Notes: generated by a model from the letters alone, not told the origin. A stretch of 64,000 nt of DNA from Pezicula radicicola (GCA_003008705.1 PDUO01000001.1:2101694-2165693), one strand, 5' to 3'. Positions 12,960-25,692 are shown, counted from the stretch's first letter. Translations and numbers: made by a program.

Positions 12960-14858
12960 TTAGTTGGCCTTGCGACGCTTGAATAAGACTGTAGCATCAT
13001 GGTTCTGGAGATACTGTGTCTCAAACTGCAAGCTTTCTGGTCGCTTTTGTCCCGGCGCATATTTCATGTCATAATTCATAAGCAAGTATATCATCAAGGC
13101 CTTGATTTTATTGGCTGCAAAGAAACGTCCGGGGCAAGCGTGACGTCCGAATCCAAAAGACATGTTGGTAGGATTGCTTGCCACATACTGTGCTTTTCAT
13201 GCTTTGGCAGGATCCGTCTCTCGGAGCCTGGCAAATCTGAAAGAGTCATATTTCTCAGGATCATCGGGAATGAATTCGGGATCCATGGTGATGGCTTGGG
13301 TTGGTACGCCGATTGTAGTGTTTGCTGGAATAACGAAACCATCGGAGAGCTTGAAATCTTCTGTCACAACTCTCTCGAATGTAACTATGTTGTCATCAGT
13401 GATAAGATTCATTCTAAAATTTCACTATGTGAATTGGAACTGATAAGGACTTACTTAATAGCAAAGGATTAAATCTCTGGCTCTCTTTCATGATGCTGTC
13501 CAGCTTGGCTAGCTTCACCAATGCAGTCTTGGGGACCGTTCCATCAAAGTCGAGAACGTCGTTAATTTCTTGTCGGAGAGGCTCTAGCAGCTCAGGCATT
13601 GCGTATAGGTTGTAGATAAGTTGTGACGGAGCGGCTGCACTCGTATGAATAGCCGCGAAACTTACTTTGAGCAATATACCCGCGAGGAATTTCTTCTCAG
13701 TCTCATATCCTTTTGCTTGCTCTGACATCCAGTATAAAAGATCTAGAGCCGATTCTCCAGTTCGATCTCGCTCCTCGAGCAATGGAATTGCAGCTTTTTC
13801 GGCCTCTTCGTAATGCTTCTTAATTACTCTGATCTCAGGTATAAAACGTGCAACAATGGGCCGAAGGGCGTGTGGATATTGCTTGATCTTTTGGGCGCCT
13901 ACAAAACCATCGAGAGCAAATGCAATAGAGGCATCGATCCATTCTTGATTCTGACTGAGCGTGGTACCCCCGAACCAAAGGTCAATTATAAGCAACGTCA
14001 AGATTATCCAGAGCGGGAAAATTACCATGCGACTTGAAACACGAGCTACAATCTGGGTGATCGTGTGAACAACATTTACTTCAGTCCAGTCTAGATTTTA
14101 GGGTCAGCTTAAATTGAAATATAAAGCAATGGGTTTCTTGGCGCACCGTCGCATGGAGGAAATGACGCTTCAAAAATATCCCAGATTTCCTCCTGTACAG
14201 ATGGCATCACATCCGCTAAATTCCATATTAGCTTGTCCAATCCGATAGGTTAGGATATTATAGTACCAAGATGATGGTTCAATTGCACTTTCACAACCCT
14301 TGGATGGAGCGTTGACCTGCTGCCCATAGTGGTATATTTCCCCTCGAACATCTGTCTCGAAACGCAACATTAGAAAGGGGAAACATGAGACTCTCAGGTA
14401 GTGAAGACTTACCTCAATAAATGCAGCCACAAAATCTACCTTGTCGATTGGAGCGGTCTTGAGGTCTTCCAAGTATTTATCAAGGATCATCAAACGCTCA
14501 CCAGCATTTGTAGGAACATAAAAGAAATTTCCCCTGTTCTTTGGTATGATTGGCTTTAATATATGACCAAACATCCGACGAATGAAGATACCTGTGTATA
14601 TCCTTCTGTGAGCATAGCCTTGCTGTCGTGGATAAATCTTGTCCTTTGCTTCTTAGTACTCACAGGGTCTGAACCACACAATTGGAATTCCTGGCCCTAA
14701 TCTTTGTTTTTCGATGGTCGTTATATGTAGACTCCAATGATTATAATGAGAAGTGCAAGCCCGGCATAGAATTTCTTTCCATCGGCAAGCTCCTGGTACT
14801 TTCGAAAATCGGGTAGAGACCGAAGAACTGGGCCGTCAACGCCTACTGATGACTCCAT
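12960..14858 (-). pseudogene. Cytochrome P450 (CYP68-like by feel), disrupted
   Basis: This is a relic of a membrane-anchored P450 monooxygenase. The ATG at 14858-14856 opens a 45-codon leader with a hydrophobic anchor, then an in-frame TAA stands at 14721-14723, where the anchor passes into the proline-rich hinge; a frame change follows before GPGIPIVWF. A second TAA stands at 14250-14252, within similarity after the YTTMGS block. The middle is well preserved (13460-14028: I-helix AAIHTSAAAPSQ, K-helix ESQR). A TGA at 13197-13199 separates the PERF-like region from the heme loop FGFGRHACPGRF. The frame ends at 12960. Introns near 13415-13455 and 13990-14030 are consistent with coding continuity. 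None of the stops can be removed by a normal-sized intron. Oxidation of a sesquiterpene skeleton is inferred from the neighbours. Confidence 0.85.
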
Positions 14859-16876
14859 TTTGAACTGTTTTTAGACCCAAGTGAAATGAATGAGCTGGTT
14901 GAGTCGTGTCTGTGGAGGATATCGTATAAAATAAATTCTTTCACTTTACTGATCTTAACAGTAAAGCTTTCGAGATAGAGAAATCAGTGCGATGATATTT
15001 TTCAAGACTGTCTCGTCCTTATGACTCTGTTAAATTTGTGGTGAAAACTAAGGTTCGGTGGGAGGCTTGCATGTATGAGCTTTGTCTCCTTTTGGTCCAA
15101 ATCCGCAGTATTGTCCGACTAGGCGAGTTCGGCCATTTCAGAAAGTAGAACAGAAATGAGAATAGTGTACGCTTTGATACAAATTCTTCCCAAATACTCA
15201 TTCAATTGACTAGATCTCCGAGTATAGAATTCTAAAACAGGTGCCTCTTCAAAAAACACGTTATCCAACACAATCATGCCATAGAGGAATATTATAGCCA
15301 TGCCGCGATTTTCACATGTTAGCCTGATTATTATCTCGTAATTAAACGAATTGTAGAAATCAATTAGACTGTATCCTAGGATAAAAATAATATCAGAAAA
15401 CGAGTTAGGGAATGTTCATCCAGAGTCACGATTCCCTTAGATTGTAAGAAATTAACTTTAATTGGGTAATTGACTTGAGGATACTGGTGTACCACAAACT
15501 AAAAGTTACATAGCACAAAGGTCCAACCTCAGGCAGTTCTTAAAGGCGATAACAGAATACTGATTAGCTTTGTACGGCAAAGACTCGTAGTCTGGGTAAT
15601 AACGCTTTATACGTGTAGCATGGAAGGGAATTTATCAGTTACCTAGACGTTTAGTGATGGCAATACTTTAGTAGCTGCTTAGCTGGTAGAAAGTCATGTA
15701 CATCTGCTGTCGTACTTATGAAATCGTTCGCGTTCAAGAATCTCCTGTAATACTGCTGGGATACTGTATTAATTGCTTTGTAAAAAATTGATTTGATCAG
15801 CGCCTCACTAACTTATACGAAATGAGTCAATTAAATGAAGTAAGTCTAACTTAAGTGCGATACTGAAGTCCATCTTGCATCTTAAGCGGTTAGGAATTAA
15901 AATGGCCTCTGTTTCATTTCAGTAAAGAAGTATCTACAACAAATAAATTTATCTAAATCGTGTCTAATCGTTCCCACACCTTTGAAATTGGAACACAATC
16001 ATGATTAAAGTAAACCATGGCTGCGTGGTAGAGATCCACTGGGCGTATCATAAGACCTGGTTGTGGATCATTCAAATTTTCTTCAAGGACAGCGCTGGGC
16101 TTCCGAAGAAGGCAGTCTAATATGGAGATTATTGCGTACATATGGCAACAGTACTCATGACTTGTGTGCTGGAATTTTGCCACACCCTGAGTTTGACAGG
16201 CTACATTGACTCTTTGTTGAATATTAAATATAAATATACAATTGCCGGATTACTTAGGTTTCTAGATTTAGATTGTAAATTCTACTGCCTTTATCTTTTA
16301 TCTTTAAAACAGACTCCAGAAAGTTTAAAGGTCTACTACGTAGTAAGCGACTGCACAGAGTGTACTAAAGAGTCAAATCCCCATCATGATTGAAACTGAT
16401 ATAAAGACGTTTTCTTTCTTTGCCAAAGGCGCCTTAGAAAGTTCAACCAGGTCTAGATTGCGAACTACAGACGCTCTAATAGCACATAATCCTACCAGTA
16501 TTTACTTCCAATAAGGGCAAACAACGCCCTGGCTACTGAAGTAAACAAGAGAATCCTGCTGAGCAATAATACATCTATAGAAACTAGAAAATGCTATGTA
16601 TAATGCAAAGACTACTACGTACTATAGGACGGGATCACAAAAGGGTACAGTTACTAACTTACCTTGTGCAATTAACTTGATTTAATTCCGAGTAACTCGC
16701 TTAGTTTGAGCAATTTACTAATTTAACCTAAAGCTCGTCAATTGTTAATGAGTCTTTCGAAGAAATTTGGTTAAATGTTTGTAGCTATTGTTCCTCTATG
16801 GCAATTTGGTGTCTACATCTAAAACAATCTATTCTGATCAACAAAGCGTCTCAAATATCCCATATTCCCATATCTC
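14859..16876. other. Intergenic between P450 relic and terpene synthase relic
   Basis: No gene is recognised. A minus-strand frame at 15953-16183 (76 residues, carboxy end WERLDTI) and another at 15119-15301 have amino-acid composition that could be coding, but I cannot assign them. They may be fragments of a lost gene such as a regulator. Units of the 18-base repeat stand at 16648-16729. Confidence 0.4.
16648..16729. repeat. 18-base phased repeat array
   Basis: Units GCAATTAACTTGATTTAA, GAGTAACTCGCTTAGTTT and GAGCAATTTACTAATTTA occur here; the last two are exactly 18 bases apart. Degenerate member of the dispersed family. Confidence 0.5.
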
Positions 16877-17769
16877 CTAGTTGGTAGGAGTGATGTAGCG
16901 CAAGGTAGTTCGGCTCCACAACTCGTTTCCACTCATCTGGTACTCCAAACCCTTGATATAATCCTTGACACCCTGGCTGCAGCCCTCAGAGCTAGCCATG
17001 CGCTTAGCAGCCAACTCCTTATGCTTATACTCCCACTCGCGAGTCATAGTCCAGAGGACACGTTTTGAAGCTTCGACATCGATGTTGGCCTCCTCAGCCA
17101 CAACTTGGACGGCGGAGCAAAGAACGGAACCCTCCAAGTGATCAGATTGAGCAGCAACTAACTCCTTCTCCCAGCTGTAGATATCATTAACAATTGAGAT
17201 GTGCTTGGCATAGTTGCGCTTAAGAGGGACACATGAGGTGAGCTCCTGCTCAGTGAGGGACAAACCTATTAAGAAACGCATCACTGCGGAAAGAAGTCTA
17301 GAGGGATTTCAAATAAGCAACCATATTTGAAGTTATGGGATAGGAATTTATGGTAACTTACACCTTTCCAACATCACGCTCGCGGTAGACGAGGTACTAA
17401 CCAAGCTCCTTCATGCTAAGACGAGCGCGGTCGGTTTGTCCACGCATGAAAGTGAAGGTTGGCTCGAGAATCTCGTCGGCGACCTCCTTATCGTGAGCAC
17501 GCATGGATTCTCACAAATCATAGATGATGTACTCGACAGGCTTGGTGCCTAAGAATTGACGCAGATTAGCATATCAAATGTAAAATTTTGAGCCACTTAT
17601 GTGGCATGTATAACTTACGGTCTGGAAGGATGTGACCGCGAGAAACGGTAATCAAGTTCTCGATGCAGGCCTCGTCATCGGCAAATGACATATCCTCGAG
17701 TTGATCATCAATCAAGAACAGAACAGTCAACAGATGGCAGGCAAAGTGAATCCTGTCAGCCAAAGTCAT
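16877..17769 (-). pseudogene. ari1: Aristolochene synthase-like sesquiterpene cyclase, truncated and interrupted
   Basis: The family cyclises farnesyl diphosphate to aristolochene, the first step of eremophilane toxins. Exons inferred on the minus strand are 17769-17619, 17548-17362 and 17297-16877. The class I metal-binding motif FLIDDQLEDM and the NDIYSWEKE (NSE) motif are intact, and the carboxy end LEYQMSGNELWS matches the family. Three lesions show: about 110 expected amino-terminal residues are absent, because the ATG is followed directly by LADRIHFAC; a TGA at 17511-17513 stands where the family has Trp in DLWES; a TAG at 17397-17399 follows LG. A TATA box and normal-looking leader lie upstream. 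The product is not functional. Family match is strong; product specificity is inference. Confidence 0.9.
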
Positions 17770-19352
17770 TTTGATTGGTTAGATTGGCCTTTTGCTGGAG
17801 TTGCTATTGAAAGTGGTTGTTGAGCACGTGGATGATGTATTTAGATGATTGGAGCATTGATCTGATGCTGATGCTGGTTTTCATTATTCCTCGAGAGAAA
17901 CCACTCTTTATATAGTGCCCAGCTTCCGGATCAAACTTCGACATTATCTATGGGCAAATACTATTTCTTGGCTGAGGTAGAATCTCATACTCGGGATTCA
18001 CGATGCTGGCTTGAATTGGACTTGATGCTATATTATCTTCTTTCGAAAGTAACTTATCTTTTTATTAAGGTGTTGTTGACTTGTTATAAGAAATGTCTTC
18101 TTTTACATACAAATTCAAAAATCAAGGTAGGGTGTATATAAGCTCTTCTACAAAAGTAATATTTTCTACTTATTTCTATAATTACTAATAAGAGAACGTC
18201 TACTATATTAAATCCTTTAAAATTTTAGTAATAGAATATTTATATAATAAAGAATAACGGGCTCTTAAATTTTATAATAAAATAAGTAGTTATAAAGTTA
18301 TTATTAAATTAGGGTGCTCGAGGGGTGGTTTCGATGTGGTGGGTTTTCGAAACCATATAGTAGGGGTCGAAAATCGACAAAATGACGCTGAAACTCGCAA
18401 AGCACTTTAACTAGAAACTATCGCATCTACCCTACAGAACCGAATAACACAAAAAAGAGGCTAGGATCTTCAAAGCCAATGGGTAAGTCAAAGCACGGTA
18501 CAAAATGTCTATCTCGACTGTGGAAGAAACCACGTTTTGACTTGGACTTGAGTCTTTCAATGATATCGTTAGTTTGGCCCAACCCTATAGAAAACAAAGG
18601 GTAAAACCTCGAAATGAAAGGCAAAGAAGGCCAGTGATATTGTTACTAAGTTCTAAGGCTCGAAGTTTCAGTTCTGACGTCAAAAATGATGCGAAACCTA
18701 ATCGCGAATACCATGCACATATTCACTTTCACATCCAAAAAATCCGATTTTCCGAGTGCGAGTGCGAGGTAAACTTAATTATGAAGATAATTTACCGCAG
18801 ACCGAAAACTTAAACACCCCCGGAACTCAATCAATACTGACCAAAATTCGCCTTCAAAATTAAGTCACTCAATAGTAAATTTGACATGTAAACAAAAGGA
18901 ATGATTTAACAGAAGGCTAGGGTGTGAAGACCTGTACTGTCATGGGGTAGCTTCAATCTTAATAAAGGCACAATTTTCAGTCATCCGCAAAGAAGGTACT
19001 ATAAAATGAACTTTCGATCAAAAAGTCGAAGCCAATGATTTACTCAAATGAGTTAGCTAAGCCAAGTATTTTATCTGAGCAAAAGACTTTACGCTCCTAT
19101 GTGATAGTTATTTTAGTCTCCTAGAGTTGTCATGTACAGTACTCAAGTAACAAGCACTGAATTGCTCGGGACATATTCCAATTTCTATAAGATTGTCTTA
19201 AGGTAAAGTTGATAGGTAAACTAATACATAATGACCGGATGTTCTACAACCTGCAAACCAATAGCCACTTGAGAATCTAAAGCTAGGGAGTGCCAATCAC
19301 TGTCCAATTCTCAAGGCATTTCAAAATACTCGCAGCACATCAAGAGTTCCAT
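17770..19352. other. Intergenic, partly AT-rich
   Basis: Apart from the TATA box and leader next to the synthase relic, no gene is seen. 18130-18320 is strongly AT-rich, perhaps mutated repeat DNA. The missing first exon(s) of the terpene synthase were not found here. Confidence 0.5.
17906..17915 (-). promoter_or_regulatory. TATA box upstream of the terpene synthase relic
   Basis: The minus strand reads CACTATATAAAGAG, about 140 bases before the retained ATG. It suggests the original promoter survived although the first coding part was lost. Confidence 0.45.
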
Positions 19353-20596
19353 TTATAGGGAGAACTTCTGGCCTACGATCTTCTCGCTCATTTCCCACAA
19401 TTTCTGTACATTCTCGTCACTTGTAGCATATGGCTTGGCAGCCTTGGGCTCGCACTCAAACAGGTATGCGGGAGAATTGGCTGTTATTTGAGGCTTAGTT
19501 TTAATATTTCAAGGGACTGAAAATCTGGGGATTGTACTCACCACGCAGTGCTGGGTCAATGGCAGCCAAGACTATTGTTGCTGCACCTTGTTGAATTGTT
19601 CGTGGAGGACTAGCCTCTGGTGGTACGCCTGCGAAAATCCATATTAATAAGTACATTGGGGGTATAGTCGATATGGCGTGACAACATACCTCCATTTCGC
19701 TCTGTGCCAATCTTGAAGCCTTCCATCAATAAATCCATATCAACATTATTGTTACCCTGGAGTCCAGTATCGGGAACAACTATCGGGAACATATTAGCCA
19801 TTGGCGCTAGCAAAGGGGAAGTAGTGTACGAACAGCCTGGATGAACAGAGTAAGCAGCCACACCGGGCTTCTTGCTTAAAGCATATGCTAGGAGGGTTTT
19901 GCTGGTGGTGGCTTGTCCATAAGCGCTCCAGGGATTGTATGTCTTGCCTTGCTATTTAAGAAGCAATGTTAGCCAATAACACTTTGCAGAAGTAACCTGG
20001 TAATCAGGGATATTACCTCAAAGTTGTAGTCCTCAAAATTAACATCCCCTAACTCGTGACCTGCGCTGGTGACTGTGACAGTGGTGGATTCCTTGGCCAA
20101 CTTTCCCATTATCAGATTGTTGAGTAGGAAATGGCCAACATAGTTGGCGGCAAACTGATTCTCGATCCCATCCTTGGATACAGTGAATTTTGGTACGGCC
20201 ATTGTTCCTGCAGAACAGATGACGGAATCAATAGAAACATCCATGGCATTGATCTCAGCACCAGCCTTGTGGAGAGAGGCATTATCGCACATATCCCCGG
20301 CCACGAAGGTAGCAGTTATATTTGGATCAATTGCCTTGATATCTGCAATGACAGGATTAATCTTGCTCCTGTTGCGCCCAACCAAAATGAATTGTTTGGG
20401 GCCAGCTGCTGCAATAGCTGTTGCTGCCTCAGCACCGAGAGAGCCTTCCTGGCACCAGTAATTAGGACTGAAACAGTCCAGTCATTGCTATTAAAAGAAA
20501 AGAGACATTTTTGAACATACAGGTCTTTCTCGCAACATGGCTAGCCAGGGTAGTGGCTATTTCCTTTGCACCTGTTTCTCCATTAAATGATGCCAT
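19353..20596 (-). pseudogene. Short-chain dehydrogenase/reductase, frameshifted
   Basis: A classical SDR-type NAD(P)-dependent oxidoreductase relic. The start is the ATG at 20596-20594 (MASFNGETG). Introns are inferred near 20521-20467, 20020-19952, 19689-19632 and 19548-19500, all GT..AG. Within the cofactor loop, similarity runs LITGA and then continues GSLGAEAA in another frame, so one base is missing or extra near 20448. The rest is open: ILVGRNRS, an NAG-like SAG, NYVGHFLL, and VTSAGH. The catalytic Tyr-x-x-x-Lys region reads YGQATTSK (near 19905-19925), with seven positions between Tyr and Lys instead of four, so it may be inactive even apart from the frameshift. It likely served the terpene pathway. 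Confidence 0.75.
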
Positions 20597-21273
20597 CTTG
20601 AAGGTTGATCGTACTTTTGTTCTTTGTATTAGTTTTCAAGATAGAATACAGAGTAGAAAATGTGAAGTAGGGAAGCTGATGTGCGATTGAAGAGAAGTGT
20701 GAATGTGAATGTTGATGTTGATGGAGATTGTGTCTGAAGCAACTGTCTATCTTATATCTGTGGATCATCAGGACTTGATAAAAGCCTCACCATGAAAAAT
20801 TGCATTTAAGCTTCTTTTCTGACTCTTTAAATTTCTCCGAAGCGAAACTAACCTCATTTGTCTTGAACTTGGTATATCCTGGTTGTGAGACGAAGTTGGT
20901 AACCGAGCTACATCCTTTTCGCTAAGCGATGGCGCTACCATGCCCTATTTGTTCGCTCTGAAAGCTTGTTCCTACTTGCTTCGTAAAGGTTATACTTAAA
21001 GTCAATATTAAAACTCCTCTTCATGGCGGATTTATTATCCCATCAGGGAAGTATAAATCTAACGTGAATTAGTCAGGCGTTAGCCCTGAAGAACACCGGC
21101 TAGCTTTGGGGTATAGAACTTGGCTCCTCGGAAATTGGCGAACCACTCAGCATGTGCAGGAAGTTCCCAAAGAAGTCATTCACTCTCAAGTACAGAATAC
21201 ATAATGATGACATTGCCTTGCGTCTACAATACAATCATCTCATTAGATTGGGTTTTCCAAAAACTGGTTAACG
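20597..21273. other. Divergent intergenic region
   Basis: This is the shared upstream region of the leftward SDR relic and the rightward P450 relic. No gene is seen. Confidence 0.5.
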
Positions 21274-23076
21274 ATGGCTTTTAATGCTTCTACTTCCACT
21301 GTGTTCTTGTTGTTTCTGCTTCTTTGCTTCTACAAAGCTATTAACCTCTACCGTTAAGTCCGGGAAGCAAAAAAACCGGCCTCCCCTACACCATTATCGC
21401 GTTGCTCGAACTGAAGCTCTAGCGAAGTTTCTCATGCCTATCCTTCGCTGGGTCTATCATGACTATCTCCTCAAGGGAGAAGGATGGCCTCATTGGTGTC
21501 GATTCATTATCAGAGATTGGGCCTGGGAGGATAAACGTCGTGCTCACGATGAATATGGCGAGGTATTTCTCTGCGTCTCACCCGAAGGACTTTTGTGTTA
21601 TTCTGCAGATGCGACAATGGGTTGGGATGTGATGAGTAGACGCACTGAATTTACAAAACCACGTGATAAATATAGTGAATATTACAAAATCCATAGATTA
21701 TTGAGAATCATTCCTGATGTCCTTAAAAATGGTTGAAATGTACGGGCCAAATTTTGCTACAGCCGAAGGAAAGGTGTACAGTTTCCATATGCGGATGACA
21801 GCTCCAACTTTTAGCGACGCAAATGGTGCAAACAATCTTTTTTGGAAGGAAACAATGGAACAAACGAAACTCCTCACGGAAGCTTAGTCCAAGGAAACAA
21901 CACGGGAACTGCAATTGGACATCAATGCCTTGACGCTGTCTGTGATATCGTTGACTGCGTACGGAAGGAAGTTGAACTGGACTTCGAAAACCAAAGGCAC
22001 GGATAAGCCCACGCCGGGCTATAAAATCAGCTTTTTGATGGCCTTACATGATACTACCGGTTACATCATAGTGATCCTCCTCTTTCCGCATTGGTTGCTT
22101 GGCCTCTCACCCTGGCAAGAAGCTGCAGTTGCAAATCAACAACTGGAAAAGTACATGCGAGAGATACTTCGAACAGAAGAAGCAAACCTCAAGAAAGACG
22201 AGGCTATTCAGTCAAGAATGGCGCAAGGAAACCTTCTTACCTTCCTGCTCCGAGCTTCGGCTGCGGAAGACACCGATAATAGCAAAATCAAACACCAAGA
22301 AGCATGGCTTCACAGAAGACGAAGTCATGGGAAACTTATTCATATTCTTGCTCGCAGGTTATGAAACAACTCCAAATGCACTTACTTACGCGCTTATCAT
22401 CCTCGCACTGCGCCCTGATCTGCAAAATAATGTGCGTTTAGAAATCCAGCGTATCTACGCCGAAGCTGCGAGTGAAGGCCGCACAGAACTGACATACGCG
22501 GAAGATTCTGAAAAGCTTGAGTACACTTATGGTTTCATGTACGAATCTTTCCGTCTTTATCCTGGCGGAATCATCGTCACGAAGATGGTAGATAAGCCAA
22601 CTTCAATTATCGTTTCTTCGACAACGGGTCCTGATGCGCCACCCACTACTCGTATGTTACCTAAAAATTGTCGGGTCTCCCTCAACGCCCCGGCTGTACA
22701 TTACACGGAACGTTACTGGCCCAACTGCAATGAACTCGATCCTTCTCGCTGGTTTAAGGACGTCACTGTGCCGCATAAAGACGAGAAAGACCTGTTATCC
22801 GGAAACAAGAAAATCACAGCAGCAGACAAGAGCAGACAAGTTCGAGGCTCTTTCCTTACATTCTCAGGAGGTGGTAGAGCTTGTCTTGGCCGCAAGTTTT
22901 CACAGTCTGAGTTTATTTCGTTTTTGGTTACGTTGTTGAAGGATCATGAGGTGGTTTTAGGACCAGGCATGTATTAAGTTTCTGTCCAAAGAGACATTGA
23001 TTTGAGAGCTGCAGGTAGATTAACACTGTGCCCCTTGGATAATATTAAGTTGGCCTTGAAGCGGAGAGCAGCATGA
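21274..23076 (+). pseudogene. Second cytochrome P450, heavily disrupted
   Basis: The ATG at 21274 opens a hydrophobic anchor that ends at an in-frame TAA (21355-21357). Similarity resumes in another frame by about 21400 (YHDYL, GWPHWCRF, SPEGLLCYSADA). Near 21690-21726 an intron with a GTGAAT donor would need an AG before ATGGTTGAA, but the site reads TTAA, so the acceptor seems lost. A TAG at 21885-21887 follows LLTEA where Trp is expected. A further frame change lies near 22290, just before TEDEVMGN and the I-helix LLAGYETT. The ExxR motif ESFR and heme loop FSGGGRACLGRKF are preserved. A TAA at 22975-22977 cuts the last 33 codons, whose similarity continues to the TGA at 23076. It was a P450 of the terpene cluster. 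Confidence 0.88.
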
Positions 23077-24505
23077 AGTTGAACTATGAGACTTGCTGGA
23101 GGAAGAACGAAACATCACTTGAATATTAGCCCTTCCTTGTTTATTGCTCTTCTGTGAGTCAAAATTACATTTTATTGCCTCTCACCAAAGGTACAGTACG
23201 AATTTCTTCACAAAATCTCATTTTGGTTAGGAGTATGTATTAAGTAGCTTGCCTAAATCAAGTCAGTTACTCCTATCTATCTCTTATATCCTAATATAAG
23301 AAACTCAAAATGATGTCTTGCAAAGCAATTATTACAGTACGTGAACAATGTGAAGAGTTATATAAAATTTCCGGTAGTTCTATCACCCGTCTATAACTTT
23401 GCCCATACAAAATAACTCAACGCATTTTAGGTTGAATGGAATGGGTATTTGGGGAGCAACATGTCGGTTGACAAATCAGTATTTTCCTACGAAGAGCAGC
23501 GGGAGCTCGAAATAGCCTACTTAAGAGAACATTCATGAAACTGTTCCTATTGAATTCAACGACAAATTACTCCCACGTGCTCCCTCAAAGGTGATTTTAT
23601 TACTTCCCCGCACTAAGAAGGTTGAGGGCGATTGCTGAAATTACCTATTTACCTTGGTGTTGTAAAGTATAGAGAGATCCCTGGCATTCTACTCAATAGA
23701 GAAATCTATGAAGCAGAGAACTAAGGATACCAAATTAGGGAGCGCTTGGTGTCGCTAGAATCTTTCTCCAAACCTTTCTTGTTGGGGTAGGAAAGTAATG
23801 AGGGAGAGAGGTAATTTATTATTAATGCAAAATTTTATTAACATTGTTTCTGCTTTAATTTAAGACAGAGTTTCCCAAGTTCAGAAGATTAAGAGGTAGT
23901 GTCATTCAACAAAGAGGCCAAAAATCACAAGTATAAGAGAACACAGCAAGAGTGCTGAACTTAGGCTATCTATATTTATAGAAACTGAGAAAATTTCTGT
24001 GGAATGCAGGCACTGCCACGTGATTATAGTACTTTACTTGATTAGTGAAAGTTTTTAGTATCTGAAATATTTGAGTAATCAACTTGGCTAGAGTGCCTTA
24101 GTTAATTTTTGTACTTGATTTAAATATTTGAGGATAGAAAATCCAAGAAATCATACATCCCAGTTTTCGATATTTTATTTTTGTCCAATTTATTTTTGTA
24201 GCTAATCCCCAATACCAAAACTCCAAACTGAATGCACCAGTGATTCCTAGGTTAGAGCAACAAAAGAAAATCTTGAAAGCCATGAGCAGCAATAAAATCT
24301 AGAAAACCTTGCCAACCGAGATGAAATTCGCCCAAAAAATGGAAACTAATACGTGAACAATCCACCCGCCCTTCTCCGTACTGGGGCAACCGACTACCTG
24401 TCGTTCACCTCTCTACTAATACAATTTCAATGGTACGACCAGAGTATATCCGCTATCAGATAGCAGGAGCAACAAGGATTCATATCCCGTGGAGTTCCTA
24501 GAAGC
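23077..24505. other. Intergenic between P450 relic and transporter remnant
   Basis: No gene is recognised in either strand. Composition is AT-rich with scattered poly-A/T. Confidence 0.45.
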
Positions 24506-25692
24506 TCAAAACTCTCGAGCATACTCACTCGATTTCTCCGGCTTCAATTCCACGGTTTCTTTCTGAGCCTGACCACGTCTTTCCCACTTCTGGGCCGCCC
24601 CAAGCACTGTGGACAACCCTGAAGTCAGAATCCCGAGTACAAAGGCTGCTTTCAGTCCTTGCATGTATGACTCAAGAATTCCATTTTGTTCGCTCTGATC
24701 AAAATCAGTTTTGAAACCTTCAGTACCTGCGTTAAGAACGACGAGCGGATCGAGATCTGGATTTGTTCGTGGAAGGGATCCTATGAGTATGTTTTGGAAT
24801 ATGCTCTGCGCGGCAGATACCCAGAACGAGCCGCCAATTGTTTGAAAAACTGTGTGTAAGGATTGTCAATGACTTATGGCTTTAGGCAAGGGGCACCGGA
24901 GCCACTTACAAAGCGCGACTGCTGTCGCAGCGGATACATCAACGGCTGGTGTGACAGCTTGAATTATTATCATGGGCACTTGCATAACAAGTCTATTGCT
25001 GGCACTGGTAATAACTTGATAGCTAATTAGCGCACCTGATCCTGATGAAACACCCCAAGTATATATCAGGCCGGAGCCAACGGTCACGATAGCTCCACCA
25101 AAGACAACTAATGGGACAGACAGTCCGTATGCACTGATATACCACCCTGACACTAGACTCGCTACTGCTAATTGATGTCAGAGAAATGGTTTTATGATTT
25201 CTAAAGGTGGAAAACAAGAAGGTGAACATACATTGTGCAACGAGGAAAGGGATGGTCTGGACTCCGGACTCGATCGCACTGTCCCCGAGAACAACTTGAA
25301 AATCGATTGGCATGTAATATAAAAGAGAGAAAAAACTTGCACAAATACTATTTTTTTTTTTAAAAATTAGACGTCAGTAGGGTGCCCGCTCAAGTAAGCT
25401 CTGGATACTCACATGAAGTTATAAGCGTAGGCATTGATTCTTGTCCAACTACCTAGTATCCTCCCGGAGAAAAAGGCTCTCTCTCCTTGATACCATTCAT
25501 TAGCAATTAGGAAACCAAGTACGAGCATAAATCCCATCAGGAGGCCAACTACAGCGCCTGAGTTCCAAGCCATCGTTACAGCACCCCATTGGACAGCAAG
25601 GAGATAGCATATGCTGGAGGTAAGAATGAAAAGGCTCCCAGTTGGATCCATCCGTAAGATCTTCTCTTTAAGAGTAGCTTGTAGAGTGGATA
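24506..25692 (-). pseudogene. MFS (DHA2-type) transporter, carboxy-terminal half only
   Basis: The reading order on the minus strand is a cytoplasmic linker (LKEKILRMDPTG), then membrane segments from FILTSSICYLLAVQWG onwards, MPIDFQVV, LVSGWYISAYG, and a carboxy end QTIGGSFWVSAAQ with a charged tail ending at 24506. This matches roughly the second half (about TM7-14) of 14-segment drug-efflux transporters. Three introns (near 25410-25330, 25205-25172, 24910-24847) are in phase and no stop interrupts. The first half, about 230 residues, is absent: the similarity begins within a few bases of the truncated end of the upstream FAD oxidase. It probably exported the cluster product; it cannot now work as a full transporter. 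Confidence 0.8.

Noticed and set aside
15953..16183. 76-codon frame near the terpene synthase relic
   Set aside because: Composition is protein-like, but no family is recognised and no splice partner was found; left as a possible fragment only.
17549..17619. Treating the terpene synthase stops as unspliced introns
   Set aside because: The stops at 17511 and 17397 lie inside a continuous block of family similarity with no room for an intron.
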